DNA from: Lachnospira hominis (ex Liu et al. 2021)
GTDB taxonomy: Bacteria; Bacillota; Clostridia; Lachnospirales; Lachnospiraceae
Direction of reading: 5' to 3'
NCBI RefSeq assembly: GCF_014287955.1
Contig: NZ_JACOPD010000003.1
Coordinates: 259,180 to 323,179 of the forward strand
Length of the DNA stretch: 64,000 bases
This document shows, piece after piece, positions 35,820 through 44,785 of the stretch (position 1 is the stretch's first letter; every line of letters begins with the position of its first letter). Both the position numbers and the translations under genes were made by a program. The notes under the pieces were generated by a model. That model had not been told where the DNA came from, ran no database searches, and saw nothing but the letters and a program-made list of their open reading frames with translations.

Positions 35820-37937
35820 TTGAAGAAACACAGTAAAATAATAATATTTATGTTGATGTCAGTTATGTTAATATCAATTATGTTTGTTAATATGACATCA
35901 GCTGCACAGATTAAGGATATCAAAGGAACCAGGGTTGAAAGACAATATTCTAATCATTATTCAGCACAGTTTAATGAATTATGGGATTCGTTTGGCAGAA
36001 GTGAAATTTCTATATATGATATTAATTACAATATAAATGATACATATAATCCAACTACATTTAATGATACTAATGGAAGAGACAGTGCAGGATATGAGAT
36101 TTTATTAAAAGTTGATGGGAAAGAAGTGTGGCTTGGAAACAGCCATTATAAAAATAACGAAAAATATGACAGTATATATTATGGCTATTCAGGGATTGAA
36201 CTGGATAACATCTGGTTTAATGATAATTATGAAGATGCAGCCGGAAACAAATTTACCCAGGTAAATATTGTACTGAAAAATACTAATCAGATTTCCAAGG
36301 TATTCAGTCTTGCTACGACAAGTGATATTGAAGTCGGGCATGATGATAATGCATTCTGCCGGTTTATAGGAAATGGATTTACAATGTCTAACATGTATGC
36401 AGATAATTCGGATGCACAGGGAGGAAATATTCCGTCAGTAGCATTAAATGTGTATACTAATGGAATTGCCGGTGTTACGGATGCTGACTGTGTTTATATT
36501 GGCGAATGGAAAAAAAGAAAGCAAAATGCGTGGTGTAATAATGTATTAGGAAGTTTTAATGTTATAAATAATACAAGGCATGGTGCGATGATGGGCAGTA
36601 GTGGATGTATTGATGTCGGAATGTCTATAGCATGGAAAAACAGAAGAATAAATCCGGGTGAGAGTATAACATTTTCGTATATTCTGGGTGTTAATATGTT
36701 TGATTCACAATATGAACAGCTTAATGAATATTATATGCAGAACGGAATCGACGATATGGGAGAAGCTGTTTATAAGCTGATTGCAACAGATAAAGAAAAA
36801 GTATCATATGGAAAAGAGTATTATATAGATGTAAAGAAGTATATAAAAGATAATTATTATTATGAAAAAACAGATTGTGCCGGAAGAACGATAATGACAG
36901 ATAATCCGTCATATATAGTTGTGGGAAAGACGGTTAACAAAATATATTATAGGACGGATGCTTATAATAAATATAAGATTATATATGATGTAAATTATAA
37001 TGGAGGGCATTGGCAGGATGGAGCAAATGTATCTTATACAAAATATGAATTAGTAAATAATCCTATTGACTTATCATTGAAAGCATATAAGGATGGATGG
37101 GATTTTAATGGATGGAGCACAAAAAATAACAGCAGAAAGATGATTGAAAAATTATTTGTTGAACGTGAGGATATGCATTTATATGCATTATTCAGAAAAA
37201 ATATAAGTGCCGGGTTTATTGATGCAAATGGAAGAAGAAATATAGATGTGAGTATATACAATAATGAAAAATATTGTGATATTGAAGCTCCTGGAATACG
37301 TGAATTTAAAGACTGGGAAAATGTAGAAAATATTATTCCGTCTGGTTGGACAACATGTACCAATATAGATAAAGCAGAAGGAAGAATTGCAAAGATAGCT
37401 GCACATGATAATATACAGGTGTATGATGATATTTTTTATTATGCAGTATATGAAGCAAAAGCAAGGGTGACATTTGAATTGAATGGTGGCAGAGCATGCG
37501 ATTCAACCAAAGAATTGTTATGTACGGTTTATCGTAATTCATTTGATTTAAACAAAACAAGAGGGGAAATTATTACATTGCCGGATTGTACGAGAAGTCC
37601 TCAGATGGAAAAAGGCGGAAATTATTGTTTTTTTGAACTTGAAGGATGGAGAATAGGAGATAAATTATTTAATCCCGGTGACAGGATTGATATATCAGAA
37701 AATACAATTATATCGGCTGTATGGAAATATGCAGATGTAGAGCCGGCTGAAATGGAAATAATAAAAATAGCTTCAAGCTTTCATGGGTGTTCAATGGTAA
37801 AAAGAACTTTTGGGGACGATAAGTGGTACAAGAAGAGTGGAAAGCTTGAGGTTAAAGAACTTAAAGATTATATGCCCGATGAATGTATACAGGTATGGAA
37901 AATTAACAGCAGTGGTGACAGCTTGAGAATAAAATGA
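35820..37937 (+). CDS. Secreted InlB-repeat protein of the Tad-like cluster (705 aa)
   Basis: A 705-aa exported protein with TTG start behind GGGGTGATG. The signal peptide spans residues 1-29 (cleavage near SAA). The middle has at least one InlB B-repeat (Listeria-Bacteroides repeat) near 385-455, with the typical YDVNYNGGHW and DGWDFNGWST, and a possible second, degenerate unit near 540-640 (VTFELNGGRA, LEGWRIGDKLF). There is no LPXTG or C-terminal membrane anchor, so it is either released or held by partners. It is the last gene before the terminator and may be the adhesin or cargo of the pilus-like system (inference). Confidence 0.72.
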   Translation: MKKHSKIIIFMLMSVMLISIMFVNMTSAAQIKDIKGTRVERQYSNHYSAQFNELWDSFGRSEISIYDINYNINDTYNPTTFNDTNGRDSAGYEILLKVDGKEVWLGNSHYKNNEKYDSIYYGYSGIELDNIWFNDNYEDAAGNKFTQVNIVLKNTNQISKVFSLATTSDIEVGHDDNAFCRFIGNGFTMSNMYADNSDAQGGNIPSVALNVYTNGIAGVTDADCVYIGEWKKRKQNAWCNNVLGSFNVINNTRHGAMMGSSGCIDVGMSIAWKNRRINPGESITFSYILGVNMFDSQYEQLNEYYMQNGIDDMGEAVYKLIATDKEKVSYGKEYYIDVKKYIKDNYYYEKTDCAGRTIMTDNPSYIVVGKTVNKIYYRTDAYNKYKIIYDVNYNGGHWQDGANVSYTKYELVNNPIDLSLKAYKDGWDFNGWSTKNNSRKMIEKLFVEREDMHLYALFRKNISAGFIDANGRRNIDVSIYNNEKYCDIEAPGIREFKDWENVENIIPSGWTTCTNIDKAEGRIAKIAAHDNIQVYDDIFYYAVYEAKARVTFELNGGRACDSTKELLCTVYRNSFDLNKTRGEIITLPDCTRSPQMEKGGNYCFFELEGWRIGDKLFNPGDRIDISENTIISAVWKYADVEPAEMEIIKIASSFHGCSMVKRTFGDDKWYKKSGKLEVKELKDYMPDECIQVWKINSSGDSLRIK

Positions 37938-37966
37938 GAAGAAGCCCATATAGCGGGCTTCTTCTT
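37937..37966. terminator. Terminator between the Tad-like cluster and the CorC-like gene
   Basis: AGAAGAAGCCC (37937-37947) pairs with GGGCTTCTTCT (37955-37965), 11 bp perfect, 7-nt loop. It separates two convergent genes and could work for both, though T-runs are weak. Confidence 0.7.
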
Positions 37967-37975
37967 AAAAAAATT

Positions 37976-39229
37976 TTATGATTGTTTTATTTTCATGATA
38001 ATTGATACAATTCTAGCCTTTGTTGCATGTTCAATAATAAACTCAATATTACCGGTTTTTAAACGATCACCACGTTTAGGAAAGCGGTCGAGCTGTTCAA
38101 TGATGTAGCCGCCAATTGAATCATTTTCATCGGAATGAAGATTAGTTCCAATTGCGTCATTTATGTCATCAAGTTTGTATGAAGCTGATACACGATAAAC
38201 ATTATCTGCAAGTTTAACAAAAGGTTCAGTCTCGTCTTTGTCATATTCGTCGCGGATTTCACCGACTATTTCTTCAAGTAAATCTTCGGTTGTTATCATG
38301 CCGGCAGCACTGCCGTATTCGTCAAGTACTATTGCAATGCTATGTGAGCCACGTTGCATTTCTTTAAATAATTCAGAGACATTTTTATGTTCATATGTAA
38401 AAAAAGGCTCACGCATAATATTTTTTATGCAGAATGTTTCTTCTGACTGTGAAAGTATAATATCTTTGATGTTTAATATTCCGATTATGTTATCAGCACT
38501 TTCTTCATAAATAGGGAGTCTTGTATACTGTGTATCCCTGAATAATGAAATTATCTGATTATAGTCGGAATCAACAGCAGCGGTAGTCATGTCAATTCTT
38601 GGAATCATGACATCCTTTGCCTGTGTATCGCCAAAATCAAACAAGTTATTTATAATTTGCTTTTCGTCAGATTCAATAACGCCGTCTTCATGGCTTACTT
38701 CTACGAAAGTACGGAGTTCTTCTTCTGTTATAGCTTTTTTGTTATTGTTAGGATCAATTTTTAACAAACGAAGTACGCCGCCTGATAACTTATCAACAAT
38801 AAAAATAATTGGTGTGAATAAGTACATAAGAAGATTGATAACAGGTGCATAAGCAAGTGCTATTTTGTCAGCATGAACCGTGGCAGCATTTTTTGGTGAA
38901 ATTTCACCGAATATAAGTACAAGAATAGTCATTATACCTGTTGCAATACCTGTTGCATAATTTCCAAAAAGATGTATTACAAGTGTAGTAAGGATTGTTG
39001 ATGCACTAAGATTGACAATGTTATTGCCAATAAGTATTGTACTTAGCATTTTGCTTGAGTTGTTTATAATTTTATCAACAATAGCTGCCCGTTTGTTACC
39101 TTTGCCAACAAGAGAACGAATCTTGATTTTGTTGACCGTCATGTAAGCAGTTTCAGCAGATGAGAAAAATGCTGACATAACAAGAAGAATAATAATTGCA
39201 ATAATTTGTATGATACTGTCCGTATCCAA
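37976..39229 (-). CDS. CNNM/CorC-type (hemolysin family) membrane protein
   Basis: A 417-aa protein with a DUF21/CNNM membrane domain (about 1-190, opening LVMSAFFSSAETAYMTVN), a pair of CBS domains (about 205-325, DVMIPRIDMTT and LDEYGSAAGMITTEDLLEEIVGEI), and a CorC/HlyC C-terminal domain. Family members are linked to Mg2+/Co2+ export or resistance; the old name hemolysin is misleading. It begins with TTG behind AAAGGAGTG on the minus strand. Confidence 0.88.
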   Translation of the reverse strand: MDTDSIIQIIAIIILLVMSAFFSSAETAYMTVNKIKIRSLVGKGNKRAAIVDKIINNSSKMLSTILIGNNIVNLSASTILTTLVIHLFGNYATGIATGIMTILVLIFGEISPKNAATVHADKIALAYAPVINLLMYLFTPIIFIVDKLSGGVLRLLKIDPNNNKKAITEEELRTFVEVSHEDGVIESDEKQIINNLFDFGDTQAKDVMIPRIDMTTAAVDSDYNQIISLFRDTQYTRLPIYEESADNIIGILNIKDIILSQSEETFCIKNIMREPFFTYEHKNVSELFKEMQRGSHSIAIVLDEYGSAAGMITTEDLLEEIVGEIRDEYDKDETEPFVKLADNVYRVSASYKLDDINDAIGTNLHSDENDSIGGYIIEQLDRFPKRGDRLKTGNIEFIIEHATKARIVSIIMKIKQS

Positions 39230-39382
39230 AAAATCACTCCTTTATAAAAATATATTTACTCTCAATTCTATAAAAAAAGATGATGGAAGTCAAGAATATA
39301 TAAAAAAACATTTTTTTTACACATATAAGAAAAAATGGATTCATAAAATATGATACAGATAATAAATAAAATTGGAGGAAGT

Positions 39383-39742
39383 ATGACAGTAAAAATATTA
39401 AACATGATAAAAACGATTGCAGTTATTTATGTTATAACGGCAATTATACTGCTAGGGTTATCATTTGGTTTATACAAATTTAATCTGAGTGAATGGCAGA
39501 TAAAAGCGGGGATAATAATTACGTATATAATTTCGTCTGCAGTTGGTGGCTTTATGATTGGCTCGAGACAAAAAAACAAAAGACTTCTCTGGGGTGCATT
39601 AACAGGCTTTTTATATTTTATGATTCTTGCACTTATTTCGTTTATAGTAGGCAATGTAGATGAAATTAATATTTACGATATGATTAAAACAGCATTGATA
39701 TGTGTGACTTCAGGATGTGCCGGCTCTTTCTTTTCTTCATAA
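39383..39742 (+). CDS. TIGR04086-type membrane protein
   Basis: A 119-aa protein with four hydrophobic segments (about 9-29, 43-60, 69-90, 98-117). The spacing and GGFMIGSRQKNKRLLWGALTG loop match the TIGR04086 family of Firmicutes. Function unknown. Start 39383 is behind TTGGAGGA; the frame open from 39350 precedes this RBS. Confidence 0.72.
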   Translation: MTVKILNMIKTIAVIYVITAIILLGLSFGLYKFNLSEWQIKAGIIITYIISSAVGGFMIGSRQKNKRLLWGALTGFLYFMILALISFIVGNVDEINIYDMIKTALICVTSGCAGSFFSS

Positions 39743-39923
39743 TAATGAATTGTAAAATATAAAATACATTGTATAAAATTTTACTGCAACGTAAAAAAAT
39801 TAAAAAATAAAAAAGGAAATCGTTAGATGTTGTTGAATATATAAAAATATAGGCAATTTTATGGAGAAATGCCTGGTCAGGTATATACATACTGGTCTTG
39901 TTTAATGAAGGGAATGATAAAAA

Positions 39924-40931
39924 ATGAACATCAGAGTTGAACAGGAAAGACGTGAGCATGAGTATTTGAGCAGATATGCAAGTTTTAGTGACGAATCACT
40001 TGGAAGAGACAGACCTGAAGAACAATGTGAAATGCGTACAATTTATCAGCGGGATAGAGACAGGATACTGCATTGTAAAGCATTCAGACGTTTAAAACAT
40101 AAAACACAGGTTTTTCTTGCACCAACGGGTGACCATTACAGAACGCGGCTTACTCATACGCTTGAAGTTTCGCAGATAGCAAGAAGCATATCGAGAGCAC
40201 TGCGGTTAAATGAAGATCTGACTGAAGCAATTGCACTGGGACATGATTTGGGGCATACGCCGTTCGGGCATGCAGGTGAAAGAACATTGAATGAAATATG
40301 TCCGCTTGGATTCAGTCATTATAAACAGAGTATACGTGTTGTAGAACTTCTCGAAAAAGATGGAAAGGGATTGAATCTTACAAAAGAGGTACGTGATGGG
40401 ATAGTTAATCACAGGACATCGGGCAATCCATCAACATTAGAAGGAAAAGTTGTTCGTCTTTCAGATAAAATAGCATATATTAATCATGATATAGATGATG
40501 CAATACGTGCAAAGATATTCAGTGAGGATGATATACCTAAAATTTATACATCAATTCTTGGCAACAGCACCAAAACCAGACTTAATACAATGATTAATGA
40601 TATTGTATTAAATAGTATGGACAAAAACGATATTGTAATGTCAGAGGAAATTGGAGATGCAATGCAAAGCCTCAGGCAGTTTATGTTTGGAAGCTTGTAT
40701 CTGAATCCTACAGCGAAGAGTGAGGAAGTAAAAGCATATAAACTTATAACAGAATTGTATGAGTATTATATGAATAATATTGATGCATTACCTGATAATT
40801 ACAAAATGTTTATTGAAAAAATGGACGAACCACTTGAACGTGTGGTCTGTGATTATATTGCAGGAATGAGTGATCAGTATTCGGTTGCCAAGTTTGAGGA
40901 AATATTTGTACCGGCATCATGGAAAGTATAG
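39924..40931 (+). CDS. dgt: Deoxyguanosinetriphosphate triphosphohydrolase-like protein
   Basis: HD-domain dNTP triphosphohydrolase, 335 aa. HD motifs: TRLTHTLEVSQIAR near 73, and ALGHDLGHTPFGHAGE near 107-122, plus the later YINHDIDDAI. The family removes triphosphate from dNTPs and adjusts dNTP pools. It precedes dnaG, rpoD and trmK as in many Clostridia. RBS GAAGGGA lies upstream of the ATG. Confidence 0.93.
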   Translation: MNIRVEQERREHEYLSRYASFSDESLGRDRPEEQCEMRTIYQRDRDRILHCKAFRRLKHKTQVFLAPTGDHYRTRLTHTLEVSQIARSISRALRLNEDLTEAIALGHDLGHTPFGHAGERTLNEICPLGFSHYKQSIRVVELLEKDGKGLNLTKEVRDGIVNHRTSGNPSTLEGKVVRLSDKIAYINHDIDDAIRAKIFSEDDIPKIYTSILGNSTKTRLNTMINDIVLNSMDKNDIVMSEEIGDAMQSLRQFMFGSLYLNPTAKSEEVKAYKLITELYEYYMNNIDALPDNYKMFIEKMDEPLERVVCDYIAGMSDQYSVAKFEEIFVPASWKV

Positions 40932-40963
40932 ATGCAACGAGAATATGAAAGGTATAGATAGAA

Positions 40964-42721
40964 ATGTATTCAAGTGATCTGATTGAGGAAGTTGTATCAA
41001 GAAATGATATAGTAGATGTCATTTCAGGATATATAAAATTAAAGAAAAATGGCAGTTCATATGTGGGATTGTGTCCTTTTCATAATGAAAAATCACCGTC
41101 ATTTTCAGTTTCACAGAGCAGACAGTTGTACCATTGTTTTGGATGTGGAGTTGGTGGCAATGTAATAACATTTGTTATGGAATATGAAAATTTTACATTT
41201 CTTGAGGCAGTAAAATCACTTGCCGACAGGGTGGGCATGGAACTGCCTGAGATAAGTTATTCACAAAAAGAGCAGCAGGAGCGGGATTTAAAAACAAAAC
41301 TGCTGGAAATAAATAAAATAGCGGCAACGTATTATTATCATCAGTTGAAATCCGAAAATGGACAAGTTGGATTGTCATATCTTAGAAAAAGAGGATTAAC
41401 TGATGAGACAATAAACCGTTTCGGGCTGGGATATTCCGGACAGAACAGTAAAGCATTATACCGGTATCTGAAAGATAAAGGATATGATGATGATTTACTT
41501 AAAGAGAGCGGATTATTTACATATGAACGTGGTATAAATGACAAATTCTGGAACAGAGTCATGTTTCCGATAATGGATATCAATAATAAAGTTATCGGAT
41601 TTGGTGGAAGAGTTATGGGGGATGCAAAACCTAAATATCTTAACTCTCCGGAAACAAAATTATTTGATAAAAGCCGTAATCTTTATGGATTAAATATTGC
41701 AAGAACGGCAAGAAAAAATAATCTGATAATATGTGAAGGATATATGGATGTAATATCTATGCATCAGGCTGGATTTAATCAGGCTGTAGCTTCGCTTGGA
41801 ACCGCACTTACGCCGGGACAGGCCAGGCTGATGAAAAGATATACAGATCAGGTGTTAATAACATATGACAGTGATGAGGCAGGAACAAAGGCAGCGATGA
41901 GGGCAATTCCGATTCTTAAAGAGGCCGGACTGTCAACAAAGGTTATTAATATGCAGCCATATAAAGACCCTGATGAGTTTATAAAAGCTCTTGGGGCAGA
42001 GGCATTTCAGGAGCGGATTGATAATGCATCAAACAGTTTTATGTATGAAATTGGCGTTATTGAGAAAAAATATGACAGAAGTGACCCTGAAAGTTCAACT
42101 GAATTTGAACGTGAGGTAGCAAGAAAACTCACAGGCTTTTCACAGAAACTTGAGAGAGATAATTACCTTAATGCTGTATGCAGAAAGTTTAATATACAGA
42201 TGGATGGAATGAGGGAACTTGTGGCAAGTTATGGAAACCAAAGCGGAATTCTTGAAAGAAAGGATGAAAGACCGAGAGTTTCCATGCAGCAGACAGCAAA
42301 AAAGAAGAGGGACAGCGGTGTGCGTCAGGCAGAAAAAATTCTGCTTACATGGATGATAGATGATGGAGAGATATTTAAAAAAGTTAAGGAATATATAGAA
42401 CCATCAGATTTTATCGACCCACTTTTAAGGGATGTTGCAGACAAGCTATACTCACAGTTTGATGAGGGATATGTTAATCCGGCGTCTATTATAAATACAT
42501 ACGCGACAGATGAAGAGCATAATGAAGTTGCAGCATTATTCAGTGCAGATTTAAATGATGATTTGAATAAAAATGAACGGGAAAAAGCATTGAATGACAC
42601 TGTAATAAAAGTGAAATCAAACAGTCTTGAGCATGCACTTAACAATACATCTGACGGGCATCAGATGCAGGAACTTCTGATGCAACAGATGAAGCTGAAA
42701 AATATTTATATTCATATTTAG
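40964..42721 (+). CDS. dnaG: DNA primase
   Basis: Makes RNA primers for chromosome replication. 585 aa. CHC2 zinc-binding domain near 38-66 (CPFHNEKSPSFSV, HCFGCGVGG), TOPRIM core near 260-345 (ICEGYMDVISMHQAG, TYDSDEAGTKAA), and a C-terminal helicase-binding region starting near 450. All catalytic acidic residues are visible. It sits in the macromolecular synthesis operon before rpoD. Spacing to dgt is 32 nt. Confidence 0.96.
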   Translation: MYSSDLIEEVVSRNDIVDVISGYIKLKKNGSSYVGLCPFHNEKSPSFSVSQSRQLYHCFGCGVGGNVITFVMEYENFTFLEAVKSLADRVGMELPEISYSQKEQQERDLKTKLLEINKIAATYYYHQLKSENGQVGLSYLRKRGLTDETINRFGLGYSGQNSKALYRYLKDKGYDDDLLKESGLFTYERGINDKFWNRVMFPIMDINNKVIGFGGRVMGDAKPKYLNSPETKLFDKSRNLYGLNIARTARKNNLIICEGYMDVISMHQAGFNQAVASLGTALTPGQARLMKRYTDQVLITYDSDEAGTKAAMRAIPILKEAGLSTKVINMQPYKDPDEFIKALGAEAFQERIDNASNSFMYEIGVIEKKYDRSDPESSTEFEREVARKLTGFSQKLERDNYLNAVCRKFNIQMDGMRELVASYGNQSGILERKDERPRVSMQQTAKKKRDSGVRQAEKILLTWMIDDGEIFKKVKEYIEPSDFIDPLLRDVADKLYSQFDEGYVNPASIINTYATDEEHNEVAALFSADLNDDLNKNEREKALNDTVIKVKSNSLEHALNNTSDGHQMQELLMQQMKLKNIYIHI

Positions 42722-42752
42722 ATAAAAAGAAATGGAAGGAAGGACCATATTC

Positions 42753-44009
42753 ATGGCAAAGAAAAAGGAAAACGTAACAGAAGAAATCAAGGTACAGGAG
42801 AGTACGGTAAAAGCACCAGTAAAAAAAGCTGCTGCTAAAAAGGTAAAAGAAAGCGAAGCAAAAACACAGAGCGAGGCTGATATTGAAAATGAAGAAGCTT
42901 TAAAAGCACAGGAACTTGCAGAAAAATTTGATGAGAAGTGCAACGGGCTTCTTGCAATAGCAAAGAAAAAGAAAAATGTTCTTGATTATCAGGAAATTAT
43001 GAACTATTTCCTGGATACTGATTTTGAAGCAGATAAAATGGAAAAAGTTTTTGAGTTCCTTGAAAAAAATAATGTTGATGTAAAAATGTCTGAGGACGTT
43101 GAAGAAGATGACGACATTATTCTTGATGATGAAGATGAAATTAATATTGAAAAAATTGATTTGTCAGTACCTGATGGTGTGGGACTTGAAGACCCTGTAA
43201 GAATGTATCTTAAAGAGATTGGTAAAGTACCGCTTCTTTCAGCAGAAGAAGAAATAGAATATGCTAAAAGGATGGAACAGGGAGATGAAGAGGCTAAGAA
43301 GCGACTTGCAGAGGCAAACCTTCGTCTTGTTGTAAGTATTGCAAAAAGATATGTGGGAAGAGGAATGTTGTTCCTTGATCTTATCCAGGAAGGAAATCTT
43401 GGTCTTATCAAGGCTGTTGAGAAGTTTGATTACAGAAAAGGATATAAATTCAGTACCTATGCAACATGGTGGATAAGACAGGCTATTACAAGAGCAATAG
43501 CTGATCAGGCTAGAACAATTAGAATACCCGTTCATATGGTTGAGACAATTAACAAACTTGTAAGAGTTTCAAGACAGCTTCTTCAGGAATTGGGAAGAGA
43601 GCCATCTCCTGAAGAAATTGCTGAAGCTATGGATATTCCGGTAGAAAGAGTACGTGAGATTCAAAAAATATCACAGGAGCCGGTATCTCTTGAAACACCT
43701 ATCGGCGAAGAGGAAGACAGTCACCTTGGCGATTTTATTCAGGATGACAATGTTCCTGTACCTGCCGAGGCAGCAGCTTCAACACTTCTTAAAGAGCAGC
43801 TTGTAGAAGTTCTTGGAACACTTACAGAGAGGGAACAGAAAGTTTTAAGATTAAGATTCGGCATGGATGATGGCAGAGCGAGAACACTTGAGGAAGTTGG
43901 TAAAGAATTCAATGTTACAAGAGAGCGTATACGTCAGATAGAAGCCAAGGCATTAAGAAAGTTAAGACATCCAAGCAGAAGCCGTAAACTCAAAGATTAT
44001 CTTGACTAA
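42753..44009 (+). CDS. rpoD: RNA polymerase primary sigma factor
   Basis: Housekeeping sigma-70 (SigA), 418 aa. The N-terminus is Lys/Glu-rich (region 1.1 reduced). Region 1.2 begins at [17 protein letters not shown] (about 146). Region 2 follows with [14 protein letters not shown] and [14 protein letters not shown] near 230-245. Regions 3 and 4 end in [16 protein letters not shown]. Start 42753 is behind GGAAGGAAGG. The ATG at 42732 lies before that RBS and is rejected. Its promoter preference should fit the TTGACA/TATAAT sites listed here. Confidence 0.97.
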   Translation: MAKKKENVTEEIKVQESTVKAPVKKAAAKKVKESEAKTQSEADIENEEALKAQELAEKFDEKCNGLLAIAKKKKNVLDYQEIMNYFLDTDFEADKMEKVFEFLEKNNVDVKMSEDVEEDDDIILDDEDEINIEKIDLSVPDGVGLEDPVRMYLKEIGKVPLLSAEEEIEYAKRMEQGDEEAKKRLAEANLRLVVSIAKRYVGRGMLFLDLIQEGNLGLIKAVEKFDYRKGYKFSTYATWWIRQAITRAIADQARTIRIPVHMVETINKLVRVSRQLLQELGREPSPEEIAEAMDIPVERVREIQKISQEPVSLETPIGEEEDSHLGDFIQDDNVPVPAEAAASTLLKEQLVEVLGTLTEREQKVLRLRFGMDDGRARTLEEVGKEFNVTRERIRQIEAKALRKLRHPSRSRKLKDYLD

Positions 44010-44030
44010 ATTATGGATGGATAATTGAAC

Positions 44031-44756
44031 ATGAATGAATTTAAACTTTCAAAAAGACTGGCGTGTGTTGCTGGTATTATTAATCCGGGAGGAGTGCTTG
44101 CTGATATAGGAACAGACCATGGCTACCTTCCTGTGCATGTTGCAAAAAATAACATCGCATCAAAGGTAATTGCAATGGATGTGAGAAAAAAACCGCTTGA
44201 AAAGGCAGCTGAAAATATTAAATTATATGGAGTTTCGCAGAAAGTGGAACTCCGCCTTTCAGACGGACTGTATAAACTGGCTGAAAATGAGGCTGATACA
44301 ATTACAATATGTGGAATGGGTGGAAAGCTTATACAGTCAATTCTTGAAAATGGCAGCAGTAAAATATCAGAAAATACACAGCTTATATTATCACCGCAGT
44401 CAGAAATCCGAGAATTCAGAAAGTATCTTTCGGAGTCAGGATATGAAACAGTAAAAGAGTATATGATAAGCGAAGATGGACAGTTTTATGTTATTATTGA
44501 CTGTAGACGCAATGGATATAAAAATGAACTTATTTGCACAGGTGAGACAGAAAAAGAAGTATATTACAGATACGGAGAAGAACTTTTAAAGGGAAAAAAT
44601 AAAAGTTTAAGAGAATATCTGTTGAGAGAATTAAGAATTTCACAAGGTGTAAGAAATAAACTTGAAAATATTAATAATGATAAAATTGCCGGACGGTTAA
44701 AAGAACTCGATTTTGATTTAGAATGTATTAAGTATGCATTGGAGTTTTATAAATAA
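44031..44756 (+). CDS. trmK: tRNA (adenine(22)-N1)-methyltransferase
   Basis: A 241-aa methyltransferase of the TrmK family, which makes m1A22 in tRNA. SAM motif I is LADIGTDHGYLPVHVAK near 24-40, ITICGMGGKLIQSIL near 92-106, and LSPQSEIREFRKYL near 120-133. The C-terminal coiled helix (about 180-241) is usual for TrmK. Its place behind rpoD is conserved in Firmicutes. The RBS is weak (GGATGG). Confidence 0.92.
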   Translation: MNEFKLSKRLACVAGIINPGGVLADIGTDHGYLPVHVAKNNIASKVIAMDVRKKPLEKAAENIKLYGVSQKVELRLSDGLYKLAENEADTITICGMGGKLIQSILENGSSKISENTQLILSPQSEIREFRKYLSESGYETVKEYMISEDGQFYVIIDCRRNGYKNELICTGETEKEVYYRYGEELLKGKNKSLREYLLRELRISQGVRNKLENINNDKIAGRLKELDFDLECIKYALEFYK

Positions 44757-44785
44757 AATAATGTTATAAACTGGAGAGATGTATT

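Noticed and set aside
37976..39229. Hemolysin function for the CorC-like protein
   Set aside because: The domain set is CNNM-CBS-CorC, linked to metal ion transport; the hemolysin name is historical.
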